A stretch of 64,000 bases of DNA from the NCBI GenBank assembly GCA_001600495.1, contig BCKE01000019.1, forward strand, positions 1 through 64,000, read 5' to 3'. Position 1 is the stretch's first letter. Each line of letters begins with the position of its first letter. The position numbers and the translations under genes were made by a program. Of this stretch, positions 22,570 through 34,200 are shown one piece after another. Under the pieces are notes generated by a model, which was given only the letters and a program-made list of their open reading frames with translations, searched no databases and was not told the DNA's origin. The stretch is from Pilasporangium apinafurcum. Its lineage: Eukaryota; Oomycota; Peronosporomycetes; Pythiales; Pythiaceae.

Positions 22570-22746
22570 TTTATTTTGGTTTTGCTATTCACCTCAACAA
22601 TATTGCAGACCATCAACTAACTGTGGATGGCTAAATGTAGCCATTCCAGCTTCAACATTTATAGCCAATCAAAAATCATGGAAGAGAGCGAAATGATCCC
22701 AAACAAAAAGATGGCACTTTGGTTCTATTTACATTGATCTACCCCT

Positions 22747-24972
22747 CTATTTCTTTGGTTTGGTCAATTTGTACGATTCCAAGCGTGAAGACGAAAGTCC
22801 CGTGGATGCGTAGACGTTCTTCTCGCCATTCTTCTTACTACGCCGCTTCTTTTTCTTTGGTAGATCGACGTCGTTGTCTAATTCTTTCGTCTCTCTCTTG
22901 CCAGAGGACATTTCTTGTGCGGCTGTGGATTGTTTAGCTTTCTTGGTCCGATTTCTCTTCTTTGGAGCGTTCACTTCACCGTTGTCTGCGGCTGCTGGAT
23001 GTTTATCTGATTTTTCATCTTCTTCGTCCGGTACTGCCTCCTGCTTCGACTTCTTTCGCTTTGCCTCAATCTGTTCCTTGTTCTCTTCAATTTGCTTCTT
23101 AAACTTCTTGAGTTTTTTCCGATCTACTTGGTATTCATTTTCCAAGTATGGCGCCATCCGCTTCAAGGATACTAACTGCTTCAAGTCTTTATCATCTGCA
23201 GCCATAATATCTTCCACTGTCAGCCCAAAGTCGTTGTTGTGAACTTGACGGTACTTGAATCGGCATTTTATGTCACCAATCAAGTCTTCGTAATCCAATG
23301 CATATAACTCGTCCAAGTACTTTTGCTTGGCACGTTGCATTTCTTCCACCGTCATGTTCTTCCACTCTTCTTCATCTTCATCTTCATCCTCCTCTCCTTC
23401 CTGTTGTTCTTCCTCGTCTCCATCGCGGTCGTTGGCTTCATCCTCATCAGAAGCCTCATCCGCGTCGGAATACTTAGCTTCCACGGCACCACTTTTTCCT
23501 TCTTCGTCATCGGAATCCACTGGCAAACCTGCAAACAATTCCTTGTCTTCCTCGTCGTCCCATGTTGGTTTTTCCATCACCTCGGGGTCTTCTTGGTCAT
23601 TATAGTATTCTTCATCAAAGATTTCCTGCATACGCTTGTCGTACGTCTCCGGGTCGAAATCGCCTTCCAAATCACTCGCCTGCACCTTTAGATCACGACC
23701 GGAAGCAGTTTTCTTGCCCATTAGCTTGGCCACCTTCTCTAATTTGCTTTGAATTTCCGCCTGTTTTAGATTCTTCAGTCGACGTAGTTCTTCCTCTTTT
23801 TTCAGTCGCTCCAATGCCTTCCGCTCTTTTCGCTCGGCACGCTTGCGCTTTCGTGCATCATCTTCTCGACGCATACTATCTTCAATGTTACGCGAATACG
23901 TCTGAATGACACCACCACCTTCTTCTTCGAATCGGAAATTGTAACTATGCTCAAACTCTTCCATTCGTTCCAACTCCTCGGCATCTTCCTCATCTTCTTT
24001 CACAATATCTTCATAATGTGGAATCACCGCCTTCTTCTCCTTCCACCCCTCGCTGCTCAAGTAATGCTGCAAAAATGCTTCCGGATCCATCTCGTCCTTC
24101 TTCAAGCTCGTACCGTACTTGGTGCGAAATGACTCATACTCTTCAGCTTCCTGCTGCTCTTCTTGCTCAGTTTTTTTACGAAGAGTAAACAACCCACCGT
24201 CCAGTTCGTCGTCATCATTGTCTTCTCTGTCTTCATCGGAATCATCGCTGTTTTGCTTTAAAGACGATAAAAAATCTTGCTTAAGCTTAGCCTGTTCTTC
24301 ACCATACGTCATGATTTTTGCTGGTAGAGCATCATTTCCCTCGTTGTCGCTGTCTACCTCCCCAGCGATCACTTGCTGTCGTACAAGGTCCTTATAGTAT
24401 AGTGGTTTCGCTTTGGTCTCTTTCTTTGTTTTCTTCTTCTTCTTAGAGGATTCGTTATCATCATCACTACTGCTTTCACTGCCATTACCTTCTTCGTCGT
24501 TCTGCTTGAAAAATGCGATGGATTTATCATAAATCGCAGGATCGCGCTTACGGATCAAGCGAAGTGTCTTTTGAATGTCAGCGTCCAGTGTGGGTGTCAA
24601 TTGATCACCATCTTCGTCTTCAGTCTCCGAATCCGACTCGTCCTCATCCTCGTCATCACTACGCAATGCACCACGCTTCTCCAGCCGACTGAGTTCTTCT
24701 TTACGCTTTCGCTCTAAGAACGCCTTGGCGTATTTTGTGTTCACACGCAACTCCATCGACGCATCTTCTTCTTCCTCCTCCTCTCTATTATGCTGTTCAT
24801 TGGGATTTTCGATAGTTTTTGCGCTAGATTTCAGCATAAACAGGTCCTCTCCTTCCTCTGCTACTTTTTCCTTGGGCTGGGACTTTGCAGCATGTGACGC
24901 AGTGCCGCCAGCCTTGCGCTTCCTGTTCACACCCATGTTGCAACTTTGATGTGGAACGTGCGTTTTGACCAA
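22747..24972 (-). CDS. KRI1: KRI1 ribosome biogenesis protein
   Basis: A single exon of 741 codons. The protein is highly charged, with long Asp/Glu/Ser tracts. The conserved Kri1 blocks include KRMQEIFDEEYYND in the middle, then WKNMTVEEM and KYLDELYALDYEDLIGDIKC, followed by FKYRQV and NDFGLTVEDIMAADDKDL. Lys-rich C-terminal tails (KKKKRRSKK) suit nucleolar targeting. In yeast Kri1 binds Krr1 and is needed for 40S subunit assembly in the nucleolus. The second ATG at 24936 (MGVNRKRK) gives a more typical N-terminus and may be the real start. Acidic repeats create serine-rich shadow frames on the other strand. Confidence 0.93.
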   Translation of the reverse strand: MVKTHVPHQSCNMGVNRKRKAGGTASHAAKSQPKEKVAEEGEDLFMLKSSAKTIENPNEQHNREEEEEEDASMELRVNTKYAKAFLERKRKEELSRLEKRGALRSDDEDEDESDSETEDEDGDQLTPTLDADIQKTLRLIRKRDPAIYDKSIAFFKQNDEEGNGSESSSDDDNESSKKKKKTKKETKAKPLYYKDLVRQQVIAGEVDSDNEGNDALPAKIMTYGEEQAKLKQDFLSSLKQNSDDSDEDREDNDDDELDGGLFTLRKKTEQEEQQEAEEYESFRTKYGTSLKKDEMDPEAFLQHYLSSEGWKEKKAVIPHYEDIVKEDEEDAEELERMEEFEHSYNFRFEEEGGGVIQTYSRNIEDSMRREDDARKRKRAERKERKALERLKKEEELRRLKNLKQAEIQSKLEKVAKLMGKKTASGRDLKVQASDLEGDFDPETYDKRMQEIFDEEYYNDQEDPEVMEKPTWDDEEDKELFAGLPVDSDDEEGKSGAVEAKYSDADEASDEDEANDRDGDEEEQQEGEEDEDEDEEEWKNMTVEEMQRAKQKYLDELYALDYEDLIGDIKCRFKYRQVHNNDFGLTVEDIMAADDKDLKQLVSLKRMAPYLENEYQVDRKKLKKFKKQIEENKEQIEAKRKKSKQEAVPDEEDEKSDKHPAAADNGEVNAPKKRNRTKKAKQSTAAQEMSSGKRETKELDNDVDLPKKKKRRSKKNGEKNVYASTGLSSSRLESYKLTKPKK

Positions 24973-26494
24973 CCGATCAGTGATGTACTGTAGATTCTCT
25001 ATTAAGTGCGCCTATCGAAAGGTCACATGAACTTAATCTGACATGTGACGGTATAACTGTCGATAAGGCTACTATTGAAAAGATGAGAGTAGTGAGCGCT
25101 TCTCCTCACTCTTGCGACCGTGTGATGTGCTCATTTGACACAGGGGTTCAACGTCTTTGTGCACCTCTTCATTTTCATGCGCAACCACGACCGTAGCGGC
25201 ACCAAGTATTATTAAATGGACAAATGGAGCTCTTGGGGAAGTAACTTTTTGCAATTCGGCGCTGTGAATATGTTTGGCTTTTTCATAACCTTCACTAATA
25301 ATTCATATACGTGCACTTTGAGACGTGGATGTGACAAGGTCAAAGAAGCTATGTTTTTCTAGTTAAAATTCAGTGGCTGAACCACAATCATTATTGAAAG
25401 AGAGAATATCTTTTGTACAATATACTTCGAATTTGCGCATTTGAGCACAAGAACAATTCGAATAATGTTGAAAAGAATGTATATAATCCCGACCATACAT
25501 TGCAAACCGCTAACGTCGCTTCATGGCTGATCAAAATTTGTATCTCAGAACGAAGAACACGGCAAGCGACTTGTCTGTCTGCCCGTATGTACATGTTGGG
25601 TAACCAAAGAGCCACAGCTGCGGTCCAGGACCGGTTCGTTCAGGTGCTTTTGAGTGGTCAGCACGTAATCAGGAGGAGTGGTTTTCTGTGTCCCCCACCC
25701 CCCCAAACCCACCCCAGAATGCCTTTGTAACCTGAAAAACCTCGTTTTTCTTGTGCTCTAGTAAATTTTACAAAATATAAAGCGAAAAATCATGTACGGT
25801 TTGCATATTTTACCGATAGTGTCGGTGACAAACGACATGACACGAAAAAGGGTGCTCTAATTGCACAAATTATCCATTCTACTGATATAGCATGACCGGT
25901 GATCGTGTATTTCCCATGTGTGCTTGTCGGATTTCACTCAAGCACGGCCATGAAATTTTTCCAAAATCGAATAGCAGTGTGGTATCCTTTTATGCTTACA
26001 TACCGGCAATTTTAATATTCTCTTGACATAAGTTTGTGTGATTTTCGACACGCGCCAATGAGGTTTTTTATGTTTGTTTTCTGTCACTGCGTCTATGAAA
26101 CACCTATTGTGTCCGGATTCTGTGTTGTTCTGGAGAAGGAAGAACGGAAAAAAAGGTTCCTTCTTTCCTTCCTCTCAGTGCGAAGGAGGGCGAGCGGTGG
26201 AGAGAAAGACAAGTCCCTCTTTTTCTCTAGCCAACGAACCAGCCGTCTGTCCCTCACTGAGTCACTCAGTTGATCAATCACCCTCCCATCCGCCCGAGGC
26301 GACGTTCCTCTTTATTTGACATACATCACGTGTTGACGTGCAGCCGTTTGTTTGCCTTGTGAACCACCGATTTGACCCCGTTTGCGCACGTTTTATTGCT
26401 CAAGTAATAGAGGAGTATTGCTATCCTGTGAACGAACGTACGAGATACAATCTTCAACAGCAACAACATTTAAAGAGATCACACATTACGCATA
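24973..26494. other. Intergenic region between divergent KRI1 and cyclin genes
   Basis: About 1.5 kb with no supported gene. It contains the promoters of two divergently transcribed genes. A CCCCCACCCCCCC-like run lies at about 25690 and a CT-rich strand at 26150-26230. A plus frame at 25413-25730 has no recognisable features. Confidence 0.6.
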
Positions 26495-27289
26495 ATGATG
26501 ATGGACGCCACAGACAATGAAGAACGAGGACGCGCGATCGTGCAGACACTGGCGGTTGTCGTAGAAAACATGGTGCATTCCTCGGAACACATCCCGATGG
26601 CATATTATCAGAAATCCAAGTTCGAAGCTTATCGTGCACCGGGCATCTCGGTACGGGATTACCTCATGCGCATTCACAAGTACGCGTCCTGCAGCCCCGA
26701 GTGCTTTGTCCTAGCGTTGGTTTACATCGATCGGTTGCACCAGATGCAGGGCTTCATGTTGACCGAGTTGAATGTGCACCGTGTTGTTATTACAAGTGTC
26801 GTGTTGGCAGCCAAGTTCTTTGACGATCATTACTTCAACAACGCCTATTACGCCAAGGTGGGCGGTGTGCCGTGCGCCGAGATGAACGAATTGGAAGTTG
26901 AGTTCCTTCTCATGATCAACTTCAGCCTCCACGTCTCAACGGATTTGTACGCACGGTACTACAACGAACTCGCGAACCATTATATCTTTACGAGCGTCCG
27001 GAACTCGACGTTACCGCACGCAGCGCACTATCATTTGCGCCATTACGTCGCGCCCGATCCTGAACAGAATGGGCAGTTAGTATACGTCACAGACTCTTAT
27101 CCACGCGTCCGCGCACCGTCATCACGTCATCGTCACCATCATAGTACATTAGAAGACTCCAGAGACCGATCACCGGCCAAGAAGAACACCTCGCCGTCTC
27201 AGACGAAAAACGGCATTGTCTGCACATCATCCAGTCGAGCGTCTGGACAAAAGCGCAATAGCGCCGTGGCGTTGGGTGTCAATGCTTAA
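26495..27289 (+). CDS. P-type (PHO80-like) cyclin
   Basis: A single exon of 264 codons. The cyclin box covers about residues 20-160. It has ISVRDYLMRIHKYASCSPEC, then LALVYIDRL, ITSVVLAAKFFDDHYFNN, YYAKVGGV and ELEVEFLLMINFSL, all diagnostic of the PHO80/P-U cyclin family. These cyclins partner PHO85/CDK5-like kinases and act in nutrient, phosphate or cell-cycle control. The C-terminus is low-complexity, His/Ser/Lys-rich and unconserved. There are three ATGs in a row at the start; the first is used here. Confidence 0.92.
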   Translation: MMMDATDNEERGRAIVQTLAVVVENMVHSSEHIPMAYYQKSKFEAYRAPGISVRDYLMRIHKYASCSPECFVLALVYIDRLHQMQGFMLTELNVHRVVITSVVLAAKFFDDHYFNNAYYAKVGGVPCAEMNELEVEFLLMINFSLHVSTDLYARYYNELANHYIFTSVRNSTLPHAAHYHLRHYVAPDPEQNGQLVYVTDSYPRVRAPSSRHRHHHSTLEDSRDRSPAKKNTSPSQTKNGIVCTSSSRASGQKRNSAVALGVNA

Positions 27290-27585
27290 ACATAACACAC
27301 ACACAGCAATGGAATGAAAACAAAAGGAAATTGGAAAGCCATTTTGTGCAATCAGCCCGACGGTCGGCCACTCAGATAGTCTTGCAATAGTTGATAGTCA
27401 TACAATAGCCGTCTCGATGTCCCAAAAGAGCGACAAACGAGAAGAGATGGGAAACCACAAAAACAAAACAAATCAACAAAACCGTTTTTTTTTTTTCATG
27501 TTGGGCATCAATATCTTCTTCTATTACGCAATTCTAACCATAATGGGTTTAGAAGCGTCTAGGATCAAGGAGAAAGTGACTTGAA

Positions 27586-28695
27586 TCACTTGCGCTTCCA
27601 AAATGTTCCATCGGATACCCCCCATTGGTACTTTCGTTCGTGTTCACGGATCATAAACGGATAGTCTTGACGCTTGACGAGTTCAAAATCGGCTTCCAAT
27701 AGCTTCGTAATGATATTGAAGCTATTTACGGGTTGGCCACTTTCGTCATCCACCACCCCACCGATCCATTTCTCTTTGGCAGTGTACTCTTCCAACCACG
27801 AATAAGGGCTGATCAATGCGAAAATGCCACCTTTGTTCACGAATCCACTGATATCTGTCAGAAATTTTTGCGGTTCCGGTAACCGGCAAAGCAAATTGGA
27901 GGCGAAAACTGCATCGAATTTTCCTAGTTATTAAACAAAACCAGTTTTTTTTGTTTTCAGATTCGAAACGATAAGGTCAACAACGAATAAGAATCCGATT
28001 GAACGTAACGTTCGATTGGAATATCAACGTACCTAGTGATTCTGAGAGATTGCACGCATCTCCCTGCTGGAAGCTCACATTTTCAGGTCGCACACCCTGC
28101 GGCAACCGTGCATGTTGCAATTGTCGAATGTCACCCTGGATGTGTGCTTCATACTCTAATTCCCTCTGCTCTTTCATTTTGTTGGCTGCCTCGGCAAAGT
28201 GGTATGAGAAATCAATACCAACAGCCTAATCCTCCCACCAAAAAACGAATGAAAAAAAAGTTGAAAGGGTGTATCTCCATGACGTCTTGTCGCTTTCCAA
28301 TCTTTAAGATTTCTGACATTCGTACGTACCTCATCAAAGTATTTGCTGAGCTCAAATGTAGCGCGTCCAACCGCACAACCAATATCCAGTGCACGGAGTC
28401 GTTGGTTAGATGGAACTAACTTGGCACATTCTTCAACTGTACGTGGAAGAAATTGCAATGCATCCTGAGGTGCAAACGCAAACGGAACGACCTCGCTAGG
28501 ATCACCTAGTTAAATGATGTCAATCTCATTCAACATCTTTCAACGAATGGTATTGTTCAAGTATACAACAGATATCTTACCGTAATGGAACTGCAGGTAC
28601 TCGTGGACAGCACGTTCGGACTCGTAGACAACCGATCCACTCGCCGTGGTGCTGCGCACTGCCGCCTGTTGGATTACTTTTCCCGCTGCTCGCAT
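27586..28695 (-). CDS. Stand-alone OvoA C-terminal-type methyltransferase (4-mercaptohistidine N1-methyltransferase-like)
   Basis: Four exons (28695-28581, 28505-28330, 28225-28033, 27923-27586) give about 273 residues. The SAM-binding motif I is ALDIGCAVGRATFELSKYFD. Later blocks are FQQGDACNL, NLLCRLPEP, ISPYSWLEEYT, KWIGGVV and FMIREHERKYQWGVSDGTFW. These match the methyltransferase half of OvoA, the ovothiol enzyme, and its stand-alone relatives. The likely reaction is N1-methylation of 4-mercaptohistidine, giving ovothiol A. No sulfoxide synthase half is encoded next to it, so the partner must lie elsewhere or the substrate may differ. The start ATG is followed by an Arg/Lys/Thr-rich segment that could be a mitochondrial targeting sequence. 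Confidence 0.87.
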
Positions 28696-29827
28696 AGCTC
28701 GGGGTTTGTTGCCGTGTCAAAAAAATTCGGACCTGTCACTTGAAGAAGATTGTGACACATGATAGTACTTTTGCGGACAGAATGGTGCACCTTGATGTTC
28801 ACTACGGTTATCTGCGAACTTAATCGACCAACAGCAGTAATGCGTGTCGCACTTTTTTCAGAAAGCTGGCGCATGTGCGAGATTGGGGAGCGGGTTGCAT
28901 AAGCGGGTGACTTACTTTGTGATATGATTTAGTTTTGTAAATTCGGTAACATACCAACAACACAGCAACAACAACCCCGCACAAAAGATAGTTTACGCAG
29001 CGACAGGGGTATAGTACATAAATTCTCGCTAACTGAACCTATTTTTCGCCTTTCCATGAGGTTTTTTTTACCTTTTTCTTGTGCCAACTGGTCTTTGGAT
29101 CCTCAAATCTAACTTCTGTTGAGGTTTTTTGAACCGGTTTCTACCTTTATATGAAAACTGGGTGCAAACGAACTGGCTGAATTCTGGTGACCATCACTCT
29201 GCTGGTGGTTTGGTTTTGGTTTTTTATTTCTTTTTTATTTTTTTCTGACGGGCCTTCCACACAATCGAGCGTCTCTGGGTGACCAAGGAGCGACCGAGCG
29301 AAAGAGAGAGAGAACAAGACCTCACGGAAAACAGAAGAAAGGAACGATATCGGGTTGCAGGAACGCAACTACACGCGCATCTTACACGCTTTCGATCCCC
29401 ACTTTCGCACGGTAAGTTATATGCTGCGTCTTATCTACTTGGTCCAGTGGTCTTTTGCGTTCCTCCGATGCTTTCCTCCCCCAGTCAGCCAACTCCACGT
29501 GGCGTGCCCTCATCCAAAATTTAACAAAACGTGAGAAAAGTCCCCCTGGATACCAATTCCAGGGATTTGAGCGTAAATGTGGATATGCGTATGGATGAGG
29601 TAGATTAGTGAACGCGTAGGCGTAGATTAGTGATAGATGAAGCGTCAATATCGCTTTACGAGCCTTTCAGGAAGACTTCACCGTATTTTATGCTACGTTT
29701 GGTGATATGGCTTTGAGGAATGGGGCGGAAGCAAGATTGGAGCGAAATCGCGAAGGTCGGACGCGAATAGAAGAAGATTGAGAGCTAAAATATGTTTGTG
29801 CTTGATGTTGTAGCTATTTTCTGAACG
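28696..29827. other. Intergenic region between divergent methyltransferase and casein kinase genes
   Basis: No gene supported. Poly-T rich stretches at 29060-29080 and 29210-29250 and a GA-rich stretch at about 29280-29340 stand out. This should include the casein kinase promoter and 5' leader, possibly with a 5' UTR intron. Confidence 0.6.
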
Positions 29828-31245
29828 ATGTCACACCCACGAGAGAGTTCGCTTGAACTTCGCGTCGGCAAGAAATTCCGTCTTGGCCGAAAGATTGGTA
29901 GTGGGTCCTTTGGAGACATTTACTTGGGCACCAATATGACTTCCGGTGAAGAAGTTGGTATTAAATTGGAGTCAGTGAAAAGCAAGCACCCTCAGTTGCT
30001 CTATGAGTCCAAGATCTACAAAATTCTGAACGGAGGATGTAAGTTTTGTCTGGTATCTTTTTTTTTTATGTTTTTTGGGTGGAAAATGTGAAGTTCGCAT
30101 CTCCACATCAACCTGGAACCATGATACTCACTATTTTTTTATTTATTATATTTATGATATTATAGTGGGCGTACCAAACTTGCGTTGGTTTGGTGTGGAA
30201 GGTGAATACAATGTCATGGTCATTGATTTGCTTGGGCCATCGCTGGAAGATCTATTCAACTACTGCGGCCGTCGTTTCCAATTGAAAACGGTGTTGATGA
30301 TCGCTGACCAGCTGCTGTGCCGTTTGGAATACTGCCATTCCAAGAATTTTATTCATCGTGATGTGAAGCCCGATAACTTTTTGATCGGTCTTGGCAAGCG
30401 GGCGCAGATTGTTCACATTATTGATTTTGGTCTCGCGAAAAAATATCGCGATCCAAAAACGCACCAGCATATTCCGTACCGAGAGAATAAGAACCTCACG
30501 GGTACGGCACGTTACGCGTCGATCAATACCCACGTCGGTATTGAGCAAAGTCGTCGTGATGATTTGGAGTCTTTGGGCTACGTGTTCATGTACTTCATTC
30601 GTGGAAGTTTGCCATGGCAAGGGCTGAAGGCCAACACGAAGAAGCAAAAGTATGAGAAGATTATGGAGAAGAAGATGAACACGCCGATTGAAGTATTGTG
30701 CAAGGGATATCCTGCTGAATTCCGTGCATACTTTGAGTACTGCCGTGCTCTCCGCTTCGACGACAAGCCTGATTATGCGTACTTGAAGCGTCTTTTCAAG
30801 GAGCTCTTTTTCCGCAAGGGTTTCCAATTTGACGCCATGTTCGACTGGACCGTTTTGAACTTGGTATGTGAATTTTCTATTTTGTATTGTTGTTAAAGAG
30901 ATGACTAATATTTGCTTCCTTTGGCTTGTGCCCAAACAGCGAAGCGGACGACGGGAACGAGGAACAAGCGGTGGCGACAATGGTGACCGCAGTGCTCGTG
31001 TCGACTCTCGCCAAGAAGTTGGCCGTGATGGTCGCCCAATTGCGTCCCAAGGACGGGTGTATGTGCGAGAGGAATCGAAGGAATCTGGCGATCCCCAGCT
31101 TCAAGCTCAAGCTTCGTATCGCTCCGGACTTCGTGATGACCGCCACCTTGGTGTTGATGCAGGCTACCCAGCTCCACGTGTGGCGACGGCGGCCAGCCGT
31201 GAAGCGCTGGGCGATGCGAAGCCATTGAGCCGACAGCGCTACTGA
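29828..31245 (+). CDS. Casein kinase 1 (delta/epsilon-like)
   Basis: Three exons (29828-30038, 30166-30863, 30940-31245) give about 404 residues. The kinase domain covers residues 16-290: glycine loop [19 protein letters not shown] with the ATP lysine, and catalytic loop [23 protein letters not shown] stands where most kinases have DFG, and the CK1 signature [20 protein letters not shown] replaces the APE motif. The C-terminal tail of about 105 residues is Arg/Ser/Asp-rich, as expected for the autoinhibitory tail of this family. These constitutive Ser/Thr kinases act on already phosphorylated substrates in the cytoplasm and nucleus. Intron 1 follows the NGG codons and its T-rich 3' end is a clear acceptor. 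Confidence 0.95.
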
Positions 31246-31650
31246 GCCTGACCAAGAATGCCACCTGCTACGATGAAGGACTCCATGCATTCCAAGTTTA
31301 CGAATGCCAAAGTGAAGAAATACTTGAAAAAGCCCACAAAAAAGAAGATCGAAAGCAAAGTGAAGAGGAAGCGAATAAAGAAAGAAATGTCGAGTCGTTA
31401 GGAAAAACACACAAAACCAAACTGGAGTGAATGGAGGTCAATATGAAGAAGTGCAGCTGGTGGTGATGAGAGAAGTGACCGAGTGGTAGTGACTCTGATT
31501 GCGACGGTGCATGCAAAGACGAAGAGAAAGAAACGTATGACGTCGCGATCAGTCTTCGAAGATTTGTTTTTCTTAGTGGCTTGCATTTTTTTTATTCGTT
31601 TTGCTGTGTCTGATAATAAATTTACACAAAGAACATTGCATTTGCCATTC
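31246..31650. other. Convergent 3' intergenic region
   Basis: About 400 bp between the 3' ends of casein kinase (plus) and the conserved unknown gene (minus). No gene seen. Its plus strand is A/G-rich (AAGAAG-type runs), and AATAAA at about 31615 could be a polyadenylation signal. Confidence 0.55.
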
Positions 31651-32696
31651 TCACGATGATTTTGATGGTGGTGGCCTTGGTGACAATGTATTGATGTATC
31701 TTGGTCGTGGAATCAGGTCTGTATCGATATAATCTGCAGCGTTTCGTCTCCGAATTTGACGATAAAAGTTTGGAGCAATGCGTGGGACGATGATTTTATC
31801 ATTTTCTTCCTCCACATAGCTACCGAGGCTGTAGATCGGAATGCCCATGTCCTGGATGGCATGCATGTGTGCCAGGTGGCGGTAGACGCTGGAATTCACT
31901 CTATGTTCATGAGGCGTTTTCATCTCGAAGATGAATTGGTCAAGCGACTGCTGGAAAATATCCACTTCATTCTTGAGCGTGTCGAATCGGATAATTTCTT
32001 TTTGCTGCTGGACTCGTTCTGGGGTGAGATGTTTGATCCCCACGCGTAAAGCGGCCTGGTGGAATTTTCTTCGTTCGGAATTTTCTTTGTACGTGGCTTC
32101 CTGTTTTTTACTTTGTGGATGAATCGACTAAAATGGAAAGTAGAATGACAAACGAGAGCACTTCATGTAACTTACCATGGCCTGCGTTTGGTCGACAAGT
32201 GCTCGGTATGTTTGTACTACTAGTGAGGCATCTCTTAGGCGATTCGGACGTGCCAAGAGTTTACCCTGTACGATTTAAACTTGAATTGTATCGCCCATGT
32301 TGTATGCTTGGTTCTGCGTTGACATTTTTTACCTGTGGTTTCTGCGTTGAACCTGGCACAAGAGGAAACAAGCTGTCTGGTTTCGTAGTGTTTGTTGCTG
32401 TCGTTTGCATGCGGCTAATGATGCTTTTGTGTCTGTTGGAAGCACTATGCATCATCTTTGGCTTTTGCACCTCATCTTCACGTGGTGGGGGCATTGGCTC
32501 CAGGTCTGTTGTGATGTTCCATGGCCCAGGAGTAGATCGAATCAGCTATTTTCATTCATGTAGTATGGTCATCACCATTCTCATTCCACCTCTGCATTTG
32601 CTGTATGAGGATGCAAACGCGACTCACCTCCAGTTGTTCATCGTCATCCAAACTGTCCAGCGTTGAATGAGATTCAGTACAAGGATGATCCAGCAT
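31651..32696 (-). CDS. Conserved-looking protein of unknown function
   Basis: Four exons (32696-32628, 32545-32333, 32265-32176, 32127-31651) give about 282 residues in unbroken frame with good GT-AG sites, so this is very likely a real gene. The N-terminus is acidic (TLDSLDDDEQLE), followed by a Pro/Lys-rich disordered part. A predicted helical stretch (ERVQQQKEIIRFDTLKNEV) follows, with a more ordered C-terminal half containing HMHAIQDMGIPIYSLG and IIVPRIAPNFYRQIRRR. No family is recognised. It starts about 200 bp from the 3' end of CRIPT, on the same strand. Confidence 0.75.
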
Positions 32697-32898
32697 CCTT
32701 TAAGCTCCTAATCCTGGTTCTATGAGTACGCGGGGAATTACACATAACAAGAGCAATAATAAAACAAGCGCGGACCTGTATAAATAACGCAAAATTTCAT
32801 CCACATTGACCTATTTATATGAGTTCTTCGATTTTGCGTTCAAGTGGAGCGTAGGAATAAGACGATTCGATTCATTTACACACTCACTTGCTACAGGA

Positions 32899-33367
32899 CT
32901 AGCCAGACATGTTGAACTCTTTTGTGTTGAGTACTTTCCGTCCGCACATGGAGCAAATACCTATGGAAGAAAATCAGATTATTAGATTTCCCAATACTTC
33001 TAAAGCAGCAAACCTAGACAGAATAGGCGGAAAGAATTCTGGTTCAGCTTTTGCATACCTTTCTTGTATGCGCACTGGTTACAATAGTGTGCACTCTGTG
33101 AGACCTTAGCTTTACAAATTCTGCACTTTCGTTCCAATGGCGTAAATCTGTACGGACACATTTGTATGTCTTAGCATTCTCATATCTCTTTCTACACGAA
33201 TAAACTATAAAAACGTACCTCGTGGCGCGGCTTCTCTTCTCCAGGAGCCTGTTGCTGCCAATCTTACGTCCGCCGTCCTTCCCACCGGTAGTATTTCGTG
33301 CGCCATCCTTCCATTTGTCAGGCACAACGAGCTTCGTAAGCTTCTCTTCGCACTTATCGCACACCAT
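32899..33367 (-). CDS. CRIPT: CRIPT homolog
   Basis: Three exons (33367-33219, 33147-33059, 32960-32899) give about 99 residues, matching CRIPT proteins of about 100. The N-terminus MVCDKCEEKLTKLVVPD and KDGARNT are hallmark CRIPT text. Four further cysteine pairs, CRIC, YCNQC and CSMC among them, would bind zinc. CRIPT is a small conserved factor of the minor (U12-type) spliceosome; in animals its C-terminus also binds PSD-95 PDZ domains. Here the C-terminus ends FNMSG and lacks the animal PDZ ligand, so the ancestral splicing role is the likely one. Confidence 0.93.
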
Positions 33368-33582
33368 TGTCGGTTGCGTTACCTCTTGGAAATGTGAAGT
33401 GGTTACTTTGGCTCACACTGCAATTGAGTGAATTTGATTAAGTTGACGTTGTGCAATAAATGATGTTGATTGATACAAAACATTAAGTATCGATTAAGTA
33501 TACGAAACAAGGAAGGGATGACATCTTGCATTTGCAGAGATTTTACATAAATGAATGGCTCCATCTGCATTATCTAATCGCT

Positions 33583-34200
33583 TTATAGATCGTCCATTTC
33601 ATTCCCTTGAGAACGGATAGGTGTGTACTTTTCGGAGGTTTTGCCTGCACCAAGTTCGGCTTCGTTCTGTGTGTACTGCTTTTGCGCGACATCTTTCAAC
33701 CTGCAAGGCAATATGAGCGTGAATATTAATATTATCTGCATGCATACTCTACAGCATATCGCTCATGGCATACCTTCGTTTGTGAACTTTGGTCTTGAGA
33801 TGGACATCCTGGGTCTTCTTGTCAATAAAGTGACGGCCACAAGGTGTGCAATAAAACTGACCAAGACTACAGCCATGCACACAAATCACTCAGTTTCTCA
33901 GCATAGCAACTTTCAAACGTCACAGCAACGGTATATGTACCCTGGAAGGTCTTCATCTTTTTCAAATTCCATAGGTTTGCCTCGAAGCGTCTCTAGTTTT
34001 AAATCATCCTATCAAACATGCATTCAACCCGTTTGATGTTAGTCTGTCTCTTCATCAAAACACCAATCGCGACCAAGTGATCGTCAACATTTCACCTGAA
34101 TCTGATCAATATCACGCGCGCGATTCTTGGTAGCATGTCCGCGTTTGTATTGTTTCTTCTTGGCGTGCGCTTTTGGCTTTTGCTTCGTCCGTCCCGGCAT
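33583..34200 (-). CDS. BUD20: BUD20 / ZNF593-type zinc-finger ribosome export factor
   Basis: Four exons (34200-34096, 34008-33941, 33866-33774, 33700-33583) give about 127 residues. A Lys/Arg-rich N-terminus is followed by RARDIDQIQ and DEDLPG, then the zinc finger [19 protein letters not shown] with the Cys2-His2 spacing. HKRR and [11 protein letters not shown] follow. This order is diagnostic of Bud20/ZNF593, which joins pre-60S particles in the nucleus and shuttles out with them. The start ATG at 34200 opens with [20 protein letters not shown], a plausible nuclear signal. In-frame codons continue upstream of it but without similarity. Confidence 0.9.

Noticed and set aside
23323-23691. 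Serine- and phenylalanine-rich plus-strand frames
   Set aside because: They are the reverse of the Glu/Asp-rich tracts of KRI1.
25413-25730. 105-codon plus frame in the KRI1-cyclin gap
   Set aside because: Low-quality composition and no similarity; likely chance.
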